A stretch of DNA of 64,000 bases. It comes from Actinomycetes bacterium. GTDB taxonomy: Bacteria; Actinomycetota; Acidimicrobiia; Acidimicrobiales; Acidimicrobiaceae. Positions within the stretch are counted from its first letter, which is position 1, and each line of letters begins with the position of its first letter. Location: positions 1 through 64,000 of the forward strand of contig JAJZBG010000005.1 of assembly GCA_021799035.1 (NCBI GenBank). Direction: 5' to 3'. Below, in pieces: positions 44,864 through 53,334 of this stretch. The notes under the pieces are model-generated. The model saw only the letters and a program-made list of their open reading frames with translations. It was not told the DNA's origin and ran no database searches. Position numbers and translations under genes: made by a program.

Positions 44864-44950
44864 GAGTCCTTTTCCAAAAAGAATCCACGACTGGGGTCTT
44901 GTGCCAGTGAGTCCCAATGTACCCGATGGCACAGTACATCTGCCTGAGGC

Positions 44951-45232
44951 CTACGCGTTCTGAGTGCTTTCCTTTGAAGGGCTTGCTTTCGCCCGCCTAG
45001 CACCGTATAGCGCCCAAGCAGCTGCATCAACAGTCGTGGTAGGGGCAGCATTTGCCGCTTCCATATTCGACTGACGAATACGATCAAGCACTTCTTGGCG
45101 ATCTATTCGAACATGCCTTGGCGCTTCAATGCCAAGCCTCACCCGTCCATTCGGTGACACCGAGAGAACAGTGACAACGATGTCATCCCCTATGAGGATC
45201 TTCTGACCAATCTCACGAGTAAGAGCAAGCAT
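44951..45232 (-). CDS. csrA: translational regulator CsrA
   Basis: An RNA-binding dimer that blocks or stabilises GGA-containing mRNAs, 93 aa. The N-terminal core MLALTREIGQKILIGDDIVV, then PNGRVRLGIEAPRHVRIDRQ and EVLDRI, is complete. It carries about 30 extra C-terminal residues rich in Ala and Thr beyond the usual 60-75 aa. ATG at 45232 has AGGAG seven bases upstream; the longer frame to 45295 overlaps fliW and is rejected. It follows fliW by 4 bases. Confidence 0.95.
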   Translation of the reverse strand: MLALTREIGQKILIGDDIVVTVLSVSPNGRVRLGIEAPRHVRIDRQEVLDRIRQSNMEAANAAPTTTVDAAAWALYGARRAKASPSKESTQNA

Positions 45233-45236
45233 TCTG

Positions 45237-45704
45237 CTACTCCTGCCCTTGTTTAGGAAAAGGAGTTCTGACGCTCCAGCCGATCTCCCGCTCACTTAGT
45301 GCTGGCACAAGTTGGTCGGCCACACCCGTGACACGATTGACCACTATCGGAGAGTATAGGTTTGCAGTTGAGTTGGAAAGTGGATCCATAGGATGCACGA
45401 TAGCTAGGAGCAAGACCTCTTCAACCCTTGAAAGGCCCAACTGTTCAACGGTAACCTCGTCGATCTGGACTTCGTAGTTAGGCCATAGAACCCCTGGCGC
45501 CATTACGAGCAACGTCAGGTTCTCCAAAACCTGATCCCTGTGAGTTTTAACCTGGTCTGTGCAGCGCATGCGCGCAAACACGCCTTCGGAGTCCTCCCCT
45601 AGCGGCTCCAGCGCAAAATGCTGGGCTCCGTTGAAACCAGGCAGATCACGCACGAAGTTCAACTCCATCTTCGTGATAAGCACGGTGTCAGTTGCCGTAT
45701 TCAT
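45237..45704 (-). CDS. fliW: flagellar assembly factor FliW
   Basis: Binds flagellin and antagonises CsrA, 155 aa from the chosen ATG. The family pattern is seen in NFVRDLPGFNGAQHFALEPL, then NLTLLVMAPGVLWPNYEVQI and SNSTANLYSPIVVN. The frame is open to 45731, but ATG at 45704 has GGGAG eight bases upstream. It lies about 78 bases after flgL and just before csrA, the usual fliW-csrA order. Confidence 0.92.
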   Translation of the reverse strand: MNTATDTVLITKMELNFVRDLPGFNGAQHFALEPLGEDSEGVFARMRCTDQVKTHRDQVLENLTLLVMAPGVLWPNYEVQIDEVTVEQLGLSRVEEVLLLAIVHPMDPLSNSTANLYSPIVVNRVTGVADQLVPALSEREIGWSVRTPFPKQGQE

Positions 45705-45782
45705 GAAACCCTCTCCCTTAAATTCCGTCATGGTTACTATACGCCCCCCAGCTTGCCTTGAAAAAGATGGTTATCGGTCAGA

Positions 45783-46682
45783 CTAGGGAATGAACTGTTG
45801 GAGGGTCTCAGGAATGGCTTTCGAAGCCGCCCAAAGGGCTGCTTGGTAGTTCGTCATGTCCTCATTCAGCTGAGTTGTGGCTGTCGTCACGTTGAGATCC
45901 TGCAAGTTGGCTTGATTGGCCTGAATGCTTGTGATCTGCGCAGTCAAAGCCGATGACACGCTGTTGACCGTCAAAGCAGACGTGCCCAGGATGGCACTTG
46001 CCTGCTCTGCCGTAGAGATGTTCGATTTGATGCCGTTAAGTGCTGATGATATCTGCGAAGAGGTGGGCGTTCCCGAGAGCAGAGCATTTGCCACAGTTGT
46101 CAAGACGTTGAACACGTTAGATGTGCCCACTCCAAAAAGAGAGGTCCCAGGCACCGACAGGCCCACGGTCTGTCCCGAGCCCTGCCCCGGCCCTATTACA
46201 ACGGTCGGCACATCATTGTTGCCAAGGAAGTTACCACTGGAATCGTAAGCCTGCATAGAGGCAGATGTGCCGGCAAACATCGCTCTTCCGTCAAACTGGG
46301 TATTCGAGAGATCCACAAGATTGGCTACGATGCCTTGGAGTTGCTTGCCCATTGCCTGGTAGGAGGAAGGATTCTGAACACCCTGGTTGGCAGCCTGAAG
46401 CAGCAGCGTCTCGGCAGATTGCATTGCCTGGATGACATCATTTGAAGTACTGCTTACTGCGTTCAGCCAAGAGGTTGCCATGGACAAGTTCGACTGCCAG
46501 CTCATCATCTGGCTCGCCTGACTAGAGAGAGCCATGACCTGAGTAACTGCGGTTGGGTTATCCGAAGGACGATTCAGCTGCTTGCCTGTTGCGATCTGAG
46601 TCTGAAGCTGCGACAGGTTGTTTTCCTGGTTGGAAAGCTGGTTTGCTAGCATCTGGGTCAGAGCATCAGTAGTAATCGACAT
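45783..46682 (-). CDS. flgL: flagellar hook-associated protein FlgL (HAP3)
   Basis: Joins hook and filament, 299 aa. The flagellin-like N-terminus reads LTQMLANQLSNQENNLSQLQ, then TGKQLNRPSDNPTAV, and the C-terminus has NLQDLNVTTATTQLNEDMTN. The middle includes the FDGRAMFAGTS motif common in FlgL. It starts 1 base after the flgK stop. Confidence 0.94.
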   Translation of the reverse strand: MSITTDALTQMLANQLSNQENNLSQLQTQIATGKQLNRPSDNPTAVTQVMALSSQASQMMSWQSNLSMATSWLNAVSSTSNDVIQAMQSAETLLLQAANQGVQNPSSYQAMGKQLQGIVANLVDLSNTQFDGRAMFAGTSASMQAYDSSGNFLGNNDVPTVVIGPGQGSGQTVGLSVPGTSLFGVGTSNVFNVLTTVANALLSGTPTSSQISSALNGIKSNISTAEQASAILGTSALTVNSVSSALTAQITSIQANQANLQDLNVTTATTQLNEDMTNYQAALWAASKAIPETLQQFIP

Positions 46683-46683
46683 C

Positions 46684-48141
46684 TCACACCGCCTGCATCA
46701 GTGATTGGAGGCTAGTTGTTATCGCGGTGACCACCTTGGCAATGGCTTGAAAATCGTTCTGCGCAGCAAGAACTTTTAGCTCCTCATTGTTCATGTTCAC
46801 GCCTGAGATCACAGAGAGGTTGCTAGACGCAGTCATCGCCAGATTTGAGGCAGCCGAAGAGACAGCGGCAGCTCTGGCTGACTGGGTGCCCAGCGCTCCA
46901 ATCATGGTTTGGAATAGAGAATTTGGACCCGAAGAAGATGAAGCAAGCGCAGCCATTTCCTGAGCATTAGTGCCATCAAGCGTAGGGGTCCCAATCGCAT
47001 TAGAATTTGTTGGACCTGGAGCTGAGGCTGTAGCCATAAGGCTTGAATTGGCGACGAGCGCTGGCGAGACGGCTATAGTGGCGGCCGAATTGAAGGAAGC
47101 TGAACTTGTTGTGTAGGTAGTTGCAGACCCATTGTTGACGAAGATATTTGGCAATATGGTTCCTGAATATCCGCCCGCGATTGCAGATCCGGGATCTCCG
47201 TTAGCGGCCATGCCATTAGCCTGCAGTGAGTTGAGACTCGTTGCCAAGGAATCTGCCACTGCATTGAGCTTGGATTCGTAGCTCGGGATAGTGGTGTTGA
47301 CCGCCGTAATGTTGGCGCCTATCGAACCGCCTGCATCGACAGTGACACCGTTGGATGCGGTCAAGCCAAGGTCTTTTGTTACCGCTGATCCTTTCGCTGA
47401 CAAAGTCTGGGCTGCATTGCCAGCCACAAGTTGAATGCCGTTGAGATATACGGACACTGAGCCGTTGGCTGCTGTGGTAGCTGTTACACCGAGAAGGCTG
47501 GCAAGCTTGTTGACGGCGGCAGTACTCTGATCGATCAAGGAATTGACATCCTGGCCACCACTTGAACCTGCGATAATTCCAGCGTTCAGCTGCGCTACCT
47601 GCGAAAGCAATGAATTCGCCTGAGCAAGCCATCCACCATCGTTGGAACCCGAACCAATCTGGCTCTGCAAAGAAGAGCCAAGCTGGCTCAGCTGAGAGAA
47701 ACTCCCACTGATTGTGGCTGCCACTGTCTGAGCGGCTCCCACAACAGCCTGCTGAGCTCCAGACTGACTTGGGTTGGCTGCAAGAGTGGAGATGTCCGAC
47801 CAGAGGGTAGAAAGCTGTGAGTTGAGCCCTGTGCTTGATGGCTCCGGAAAGATTGACTCTACTGACTTCATCACGGTATTCGTCTGACTCGCCGCACCTT
47901 GAACACCTTGAGCCGCTACATTCGCAGCCACATATACTGCGTCCGTAAGCCTTGTAACTGACCCGACTAGAACACCCTGACCCACGCCCAAGGGGCCGTA
48001 AGCCGCTTCAGGCGAAAGATTCACCTGTTCAGCAGCATATCCGGGCGTGTTGATGTTCGACAGGTTGTTCGAAGCCGTATTGAGCTCGGCTGTGTCTGCA
48101 TTGATTCCGCTTGCCGCAATTGAAAGTCCCATGTCGCTCAT
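46684..48141 (-). CDS. flgK: flagellar hook-associated protein FlgK (HAP1)
   Basis: The first hook-filament junction protein, 485 aa. The rod/hook signature ELNTASNNLSNINTPGYAAE lies at about 19-38, with the FlgK-specific NSLIDQSTAAVNKLASLLGV and the C-terminal VNMNNEELKVLAAQNDFQAI. Its start overlaps the flgN stop in an ATGA. Confidence 0.95.
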   Translation of the reverse strand: MSDMGLSIAASGINADTAELNTASNNLSNINTPGYAAEQVNLSPEAAYGPLGVGQGVLVGSVTRLTDAVYVAANVAAQGVQGAASQTNTVMKSVESIFPEPSSTGLNSQLSTLWSDISTLAANPSQSGAQQAVVGAAQTVAATISGSFSQLSQLGSSLQSQIGSGSNDGGWLAQANSLLSQVAQLNAGIIAGSSGGQDVNSLIDQSTAAVNKLASLLGVTATTAANGSVSVYLNGIQLVAGNAAQTLSAKGSAVTKDLGLTASNGVTVDAGGSIGANITAVNTTIPSYESKLNAVADSLATSLNSLQANGMAANGDPGSAIAGGYSGTILPNIFVNNGSATTYTTSSASFNSAATIAVSPALVANSSLMATASAPGPTNSNAIGTPTLDGTNAQEMAALASSSSGPNSLFQTMIGALGTQSARAAAVSSAASNLAMTASSNLSVISGVNMNNEELKVLAAQNDFQAIAKVVTAITTSLQSLMQAV

Positions 48142-48620
48142 ATAGCACCCTCCACAAGAACGCCAGCACGGCTAGTCGGACGGCCATAAGACGCGTGACC
48201 TTCGCCGTGCAAGAACCTGAGAGCCTCCTCGGTGAGTGCGGCGCGACGACCCACGGTCTCTGTAATCGAGCTCGCCAGACCTTGAATCTCTCTTACGGCT
48301 TCAATCAGGGCCTGGCGCTTTTCAGTCAGGATCTCCCTCCAACCGCCGCTCGCGTTCGCAACGAGTTCTTCCATTCGAGGCGTGCCGTCAAGATTGAATT
48401 CATCGGCGAGACGAACAGTGACTGAAGCACGGACAAGCTCTGAAAGCCGAAGCGCCTCAAATGCTATTTCTGCCTCGTGCACAGCCGTCGGGATGGATTG
48501 GCCATAGTCGCATTTAGCCAGAGCGCCAAGAACCACCAGCCGGTAGCGGACTGTCGACAGCAACTCGAGCTCTCGATCGAGTGTCTCGACGAATTGAACA
48601 AGTAGGTCGTCAATATTCAC
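48138..48620 (-). CDS. flgN: FlgN-type flagellar export chaperone
   Basis: A 160-aa, mostly helical protein that would escort FlgK and FlgL to the export gate. The opening VQFVETLDRELELLSTVRYR and the run REILTEKRQALIEAVREIQG fit the FlgN fold, though the family is weakly conserved. The GTG start lies 8 bases after a flagellar-type -10, so the mRNA appears near-leaderless. It is the first gene of flgN-flgK-flgL-fliW-csrA. Confidence 0.82.
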   Translation of the reverse strand: MNIDDLLVQFVETLDRELELLSTVRYRLVVLGALAKCDYGQSIPTAVHEAEIAFEALRLSELVRASVTVRLADEFNLDGTPRMEELVANASGGWREILTEKRQALIEAVREIQGLASSITETVGRRAALTEEALRFLHGEGHASYGRPTSRAGVLVEGAI

Positions 48621-48628
48621 TGGCTGAA

Positions 48629-48657
48629 TTAACGACCTTCAACTGCCGATAATTGAG
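48629..48657 (-). promoter_or_regulatory. flagellar-type promoter CTCAAT-N15-GTCGTTAA ahead of flgN
   Basis: Minus-strand CTCAAT (48652-48657) and GTCGTTAA (48629-48636), spacer 15. It lies in the only gap between the flhA and flgN units. The predicted start is within 2-3 bases of the flgN GTG. Confidence 0.6.
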
Positions 48658-48672
48658 GGGCGCTGACACAGA

Positions 48673-48945
48673 TCACGAGTCCAACTCCCCTTGGCGATCG
48701 TTCACGATCTCCGTCCTGGCTTGGATTCTGGCATAGCGAAGCAACACGGAAGAAACCAGCCACACGAGGATGCTAATGGCAAACATCGCCTCAGCAAACC
48801 GAAACAGAACGATCAGCACCGATAAGCCTTGTCCGAACATCTCGTTAAGTGACGGTAATATGACTATCACAGACAGCACCACGACTATCAAAGGCCGGTA
48901 CCGATACAGGTCCGCAATGAAAGCATTGTATTGATGACTCCTCAC
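48673..48945 (-). CDS. small two-helix membrane protein coupled to the flhF-like gene
   Basis: A 90-aa protein with two hydrophobic helices, about 18-34 (LIVVVLSVIVILPSL) and about 42-68 (LSVLIVLFRFAEAMFAISIL, then VWLVSSVLL), and a charged tail ending RQGELDS. I do not recognise the family. GTG at 48945 has GGGAGG five bases upstream and overlaps the flhF-like stop as GTGA, which strongly supports it as a real gene. It ends the flhA operon; a role in the export gate or flagellar placement is only a guess. Confidence 0.7.
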   Translation of the reverse strand: MRSHQYNAFIADLYRYRPLIVVVLSVIVILPSLNEMFGQGLSVLIVLFRFAEAMFAISILVWLVSSVLLRYARIQARTEIVNDRQGELDS

Positions 48946-50042
48946 TGCCGCCTCCCTACAATAGCCTCGAGTAGAGCAGAGATCCAGCGAAGCGGAGATG
49001 CCGTCATTCCATTGAGATAAGCAACCGGTGTAGCTCCCATTAGCTCCCCAGGAGTTGCGGTATCTGAAAGACCCGAGATTGCCAAAGAATCCACTCCACC
49101 AATTCGATCGCACCATCTGAGAACATCCGATCGCTTTGCAGTCGCTGCAACCGCCCCCAGCACATAGTCCGGGTTGAGCTGCCTTATCCAGTCGGCAGCC
49201 TCCCCACAGACACGTGGTTTCAGAGGAACATCCACAACAACAACGCTGATCTTCTTCGCACACTGACGAAAAACGATCTGCAACCTACCCGACTCGCTTT
49301 GATCCAATAAGAGCGGCTTTGCTGACTCAAGCCCAAGGCTTGACAGGACGCCCCTCGCAGCTTCCTCAGCTTCGGACTGCCTACCCACGACCACGATTGT
49401 CGAGCCCGGAACCTCAGGAACGTGCTTCGGCTCGGGAAGTTTAGACACTGAACGAAAGAGCCCGTCTAGGGTTGCCTCGGATTCTGAAGGGCGATACTGA
49501 GGGGGCACGCCAATTTCGGCCAAGCTCTCCAAGAATCCATCGATAAGATCCGGCTTGGATGGAACGCTGTAGGTGGCCTCCATCGGATATGGCATCAACG
49601 ATCCATCAACAACTGTACGAGTCTTTGACAGTGCTGCTTCCGCTTCGGTCAGAACGTCGCTGAAAATGCTCTCGGGCACATGGTCTGAGCAAAGGGTCAC
49701 TTCGTCGCTGGTCTCCTCTATCAACCGGGATAGCGTGGTCCGTTCCGCGTACTTGAGAAGCTGTGCAGACCAGTCGTCGTCAGCATCGGTAGATCCATCC
49801 GCCAAGTCAAGCTCGGATCTCAAAGCACCGCTTGCCGCGGATTTCACGAGATTTTGCGGCGGTGTGACGCCAGCTACAAAGGTCTCCTTGGCGAAGAAGC
49901 CGAAGACTCCTCCTCGCCGGACTCTCCAGCAGTGAAGCGCCGTCTCATTCCCCAGCGCCTTGCGCGCACGTGCTATGGCCTGCTCACAAGTTCTGCCTTC
50001 GAACTCCTGCTTACCCGTCTCAGACAGTCGCAACAACTTCAC
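48942..50042 (-). CDS. FlhF-like protein with degenerate GTPase domain
   Basis: A homologue of the SRP-type GTPase FlhF, which sets flagellum position and number. The N-terminal domain is FlhF-like (EGRTCEQAIARARKALGNET, then WRVRRGGVFGFFAKE) and the C-terminal NG-like domain keeps the layout. The P-loop position reads VVVGRQSEAEEAA with no GKT/S, and the TKLDE-type motif is replaced by AISGLSDT, so GTP binding is unlikely. It follows flhA, as flhF normally does. GTG at 50042 with AGGGAG eight bases upstream is preferred over GTG at 50051; both overlap the flhA end. Confidence 0.75.
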   Translation of the reverse strand: MKLLRLSETGKQEFEGRTCEQAIARARKALGNETALHCWRVRRGGVFGFFAKETFVAGVTPPQNLVKSAASGALRSELDLADGSTDADDDWSAQLLKYAERTTLSRLIEETSDEVTLCSDHVPESIFSDVLTEAEAALSKTRTVVDGSLMPYPMEATYSVPSKPDLIDGFLESLAEIGVPPQYRPSESEATLDGLFRSVSKLPEPKHVPEVPGSTIVVVGRQSEAEEAARGVLSSLGLESAKPLLLDQSESGRLQIVFRQCAKKISVVVVDVPLKPRVCGEAADWIRQLNPDYVLGAVAATAKRSDVLRWCDRIGGVDSLAISGLSDTATPGELMGATPVAYLNGMTASPLRWISALLEAIVGRRQ

Positions 50043-52128
50043 GATCCACACTCCCTACAACTGAGATCTTCATTGCGGAACTTATCTCGCCCACAGCTAG
50101 GACACCGAGCCGGGGGAGGCTTGGGGTGACCAAGCGACGAAGAGCCGGACGAAGCCTGTTAGCGCAAATCAAGACCGGGCTGTTACCCTGCGATTCGGCG
50201 TCGCGCAAGAGGCGCCCGATCTCGCGTACGATTGCTTCGGCTTCGTTGGCAGCTATGGCAACATTTCTCCTGCCACGCTCACCAGTTCTGAGCAAAGTGA
50301 GAAGCCCCTGCTCCAGAGCCGGGGCAAACGTGATCGCCCAAATAGTGTCGTCCTTCTCGTACATAGACGTAATAGTGGCAGCGATTGCAAGTCTGGCCGC
50401 CTCGACCAAAGAGTCGGTGTCTTTCTGCTGGGTTCTGGCCTGCTCCGTGAGAGCTTCGACGATCCGCACCAGGTCTCGAACCGGGATACCCTCATCAAGC
50501 AGATCTCTTAGAACTCCCTGGATGTCGCCGAGCGTAAGATTGGCCGCGGTGATCTCCTCCAGCACGACTGGATTGCTTCCTCTTAGGACGTCGAGAAGCA
50601 GCTTGGTGTCCTGGCGGGAAACCAGGCTCCCGGCATGCTCGCGAACAATCTCTGCAAGATGGGTTGTAACAACTGCCGAACGATCGACCACCGTGACACC
50701 TGCCACGGCAGCCTGATGGCTAAGACCGATGGGAATCCACTTCGCCCTACCTCCGAAGGCAGGATCGCGAGTATCAATTCCACTGAGATGGTCCAGATTC
50801 TCTCCGATTGCCAAAAGCTTCCCTCGGGGGGCTTGTCCCCGCGCTACTTCGACGCCGTGGACTTTTATGGCATAGTCGACATTGGGGAGATCGAGGTTAT
50901 CCCTTGTATGGACCTTCGGCATGACTATTCCCAACTCGTTCGCGATGTTGCGTCTTAGAAGCTTGACCCGGTCCAGCAGATCTCCCCCCCTGTCAGCTTG
51001 AACCAAATCGATGAGCTCAAGACCTAGCTCCAGACTCAAAGGCTCGACAGCCATTGCCGCAGCCAAAGTCTCTGGCGACTCATCTGGCACTTCAATCGGA
51101 TTGGGTTCGGCTTGGGCTCCATCTGGCGTCACATCACTGGGCAAGCGCCTACCAAAAAAGAAAACTGCGCCTCCAATGATCAAGAATGGGAGCTTTGGCA
51201 AACCAGGTACCAGTGCGAGTATCGCCATTATCAGCCCCGCAGTCCGCACCACCCGCCTGAAACGAGAAAGCTGCTGCACCACGCTGTGACCGAGGTCGTG
51301 CTCTCCGGCCGCCCGGGTCACGATGATTCCTGTTGAAAGCGAGAGCAGAAGAGCCGGTATCTGTGATACGAGTCCGTCGCCAACAGACAAAAGGCTGTAG
51401 GTGTCAACAGCTTGAGTGATAGCTAGGTGACGCTGAACGATTCCTATGGTGAGTCCCCCAATTAGGTTCACCATGGTGATCACGATCGCTGCTATGGCGT
51501 CACCGCGAACGAACTTGGACGATCCATCCATCGCGCCATAGAAGTCTGCTTCGTCCGCGATCTCCTGCCTCCGGCGGCGTGCCTCCTGCTCGTCAATTGC
51601 ACCCGAAGCCCGATCGGCATCGATGGCCATCTGCTTTCCAGGCATTGCATCGAGAGTAAAGCGTGCGGCTACCTCGGCTACGCGTCCTGATCCGGAGGTT
51701 ATGACGACGAATTGGATGATTATCAAGATGAAGAACACCACTAAGCCAACAACTATGGACCCACCTATGACAAAGTGCCCGAAGCTTTCGACGACGACCC
51801 CGGCATAGCCATGGAGCAGTACCTGACGGGTCACAGCCACATTAAGTGCCAGACGGAACATTGTGGCTATCAATACGAGCGTTGGAAAGACCGAGAAGTC
51901 CAGCGGGCGCTTTACCTGCATCGCAGTCAAGAGCACCAGCACAGAAGCGGTTATGTTAGCCGTTATCAAAAGATCGATAAGAAAAGTGGGAAGCGGGATT
52001 ACGAGCACCACGACCACTGCTACTACCGATAGGGGAACAGCCATATGGGAGAATTGAGACCATCTGCCCCCAGTTGTGACAGGTGCCTTAGGCATGTTGT
52101 AATCCGGCAAAGTCAAGCTGCATAGCAC
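50020..52128 (-). CDS. flhA: flagellar export gate protein FlhA
   Basis: The main membrane component of the export gate, 702 aa (691 from the internal ATG at 52095, which looks more family-like). About eight N-terminal helices begin VVVVLVIPLPTFLIDLLITA; the FHIPEP-region motif RLALNVAVTR and the loop FTLDAMPGKQMAIDADRASG are present. The C-terminal cytoplasmic domain starts near residue 340 and binds chaperone-substrate complexes. The flagellar-type promoter lies at 52195-52223, so flhA can be expressed apart from the flbD operon. Confidence 0.96.
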   Translation of the reverse strand: MLCSLTLPDYNMPKAPVTTGGRWSQFSHMAVPLSVVAVVVVLVIPLPTFLIDLLITANITASVLVLLTAMQVKRPLDFSVFPTLVLIATMFRLALNVAVTRQVLLHGYAGVVVESFGHFVIGGSIVVGLVVFFILIIIQFVVITSGSGRVAEVAARFTLDAMPGKQMAIDADRASGAIDEQEARRRRQEIADEADFYGAMDGSSKFVRGDAIAAIVITMVNLIGGLTIGIVQRHLAITQAVDTYSLLSVGDGLVSQIPALLLSLSTGIIVTRAAGEHDLGHSVVQQLSRFRRVVRTAGLIMAILALVPGLPKLPFLIIGGAVFFFGRRLPSDVTPDGAQAEPNPIEVPDESPETLAAAMAVEPLSLELGLELIDLVQADRGGDLLDRVKLLRRNIANELGIVMPKVHTRDNLDLPNVDYAIKVHGVEVARGQAPRGKLLAIGENLDHLSGIDTRDPAFGGRAKWIPIGLSHQAAVAGVTVVDRSAVVTTHLAEIVREHAGSLVSRQDTKLLLDVLRGSNPVVLEEITAANLTLGDIQGVLRDLLDEGIPVRDLVRIVEALTEQARTQQKDTDSLVEAARLAIAATITSMYEKDDTIWAITFAPALEQGLLTLLRTGERGRRNVAIAANEAEAIVREIGRLLRDAESQGNSPVLICANRLRPALRRLVTPSLPRLGVLAVGEISSAMKISVVGSVDREVVATV

Positions 52129-52194
52129 GCTCCAGGACGATATTCACCCTTCCCGTCCGTCCCTGGACATGGCTCGGCTTTCCTGCCAGATAGA

Positions 52195-52223
52195 TTTACG
52201 TCCCTACCTGAGTCAAAATTGAG
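52195..52223 (-). promoter_or_regulatory. flagellar-type promoter CTCAAT-N15-GACGTAAA ahead of flhA
   Basis: Minus-strand CTCAAT (52218-52223) and GACGTAAA (52195-52202), spacer 15, in the 120-base gap between flhB and flhA. Confidence 0.6.
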
Positions 52224-52248
52224 AGAGCATATCTAAGTCCCCCAAATT

Positions 52249-53334
52249 TCAGCTTGACATCCTGTGAACATCGTTCAGCACTTTAGCTGTGGAAGATAGA
52301 GAGTACACGAATGCCAGAAGCTGGGCGACAGCAGCATAGAGTTCAGGAGGGATTACGTCGTCAACCTCACATGAGGCGTGAAGCGTTCTCGCAAGAGGAG
52401 GATTCTCAACTATCGCGACTCCGCAGCTACGTGCCTTCTCGCGAATCGCAGCGGCATTGAAATCCGCCCCTTTCGCCACAACTTTCGGCGCACGATCCTT
52501 GTGGCGGTCGTATGCTATGGCCACCGCATAGTGTGTTGGGTTCGTGACAACAACGTCTGACCGGGCAACGGCAGCCATGATCTGCTGCCGTGACAGGGCG
52601 CGTGCTTTGCTCTTTTGAGCTCTGCGCATTTCAGGAGATCCCTCATTTTCCCGAAACTCCCGTTTGACCTCTTCCTTTGTCATTTTCAGATCCTGCTGAT
52701 GCTTTCGCCTTTCAAAGTAATAGTCAGCACCGGCAATGGCCAGCGCCAAGGCCCCTATGACACGCATGAGCTTGACAAGAGTCGATGAGGCAAGAAGCAG
52801 GGTCTGCTGCAAAGGGAGAGTTCCACCCCCTAGTACGCCACCCACAAGCTGATGAATGATGAAATATCCGACGAGCGCAAGAACGATGAGCTTGAGAAAT
52901 GTCTTGCCGAGTGTCCAAGCTCCCTGACTGGAGTAGATCCTACTGAATCCTGACTTCGGCGATATCCTAGAAAACTTCATCCTCATCGCCTTTGGCGTGA
53001 AGACCAGTCCAACCTGGGCAACCGCAACAGCTACGGCGAGCACCCCGGCGAACATCAATATCGGCACTGCCGCTTCCGCTGCGGTTGCAAGGCCATTGCC
53101 GACCAGGCCGGCCGCCTTCCCCATATCGGGATGCGCCATAGCATCGGCGGTCTCTTGCATGAAACTGGTTACACGTCCGGCAACGGTTCCTCCAAGCTGC
53201 GGCAAGAACGAAGCTACCAGCAGAACTGCGGCCCACCCACCCAGTTCAGCCGATCTGGCTACGTTGCCTTCTTCACGCATCTCCTTGCGGCGCTTCGGCG
53301 TGGGTTTTTCAGTTCGCTGGGACTTGTCTGCCAC
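52249..53334 (-). CDS. flhB: flagellar export switch protein FlhB
   Basis: Export-gate protein controlling the switch from hook to filament substrates, 361 aa. Four membrane helices occupy about 30-210. The self-cleavage motif NPTH is at residues 265-268 in VVTNPTHYAVAIAY. The N-terminus KSQRTEKPTPKRRKEMREEG is typical. The GTG start shares a base with the fliR stop. Confidence 0.96.
   Translation of the reverse strand: MADKSQRTEKPTPKRRKEMREEGNVARSAELGGWAAVLLVASFLPQLGGTVAGRVTSFMQETADAMAHPDMGKAAGLVGNGLATAAEAAVPILMFAGVLAVAVAVAQVGLVFTPKAMRMKFSRISPKSGFSRIYSSQGAWTLGKTFLKLIVLALVGYFIIHQLVGGVLGGGTLPLQQTLLLASSTLVKLMRVIGALALAIAGADYYFERRKHQQDLKMTKEEVKREFRENEGSPEMRRAQKSKARALSRQQIMAAVARSDVVVTNPTHYAVAIAYDRHKDRAPKVVAKGADFNAAAIREKARSCGVAIVENPPLARTLHASCEVDDVIPPELYAAVAQLLAFVYSLSSTAKVLNDVHRMSS

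Noticed and set aside
48946-49263. Long N-terminal extension of the two-helix membrane protein
   Set aside because: The first 106 codons overlap the flhF-like gene, are Cys/Trp-rich and lack a ribosome site; GTG at 48945 has a strong one.
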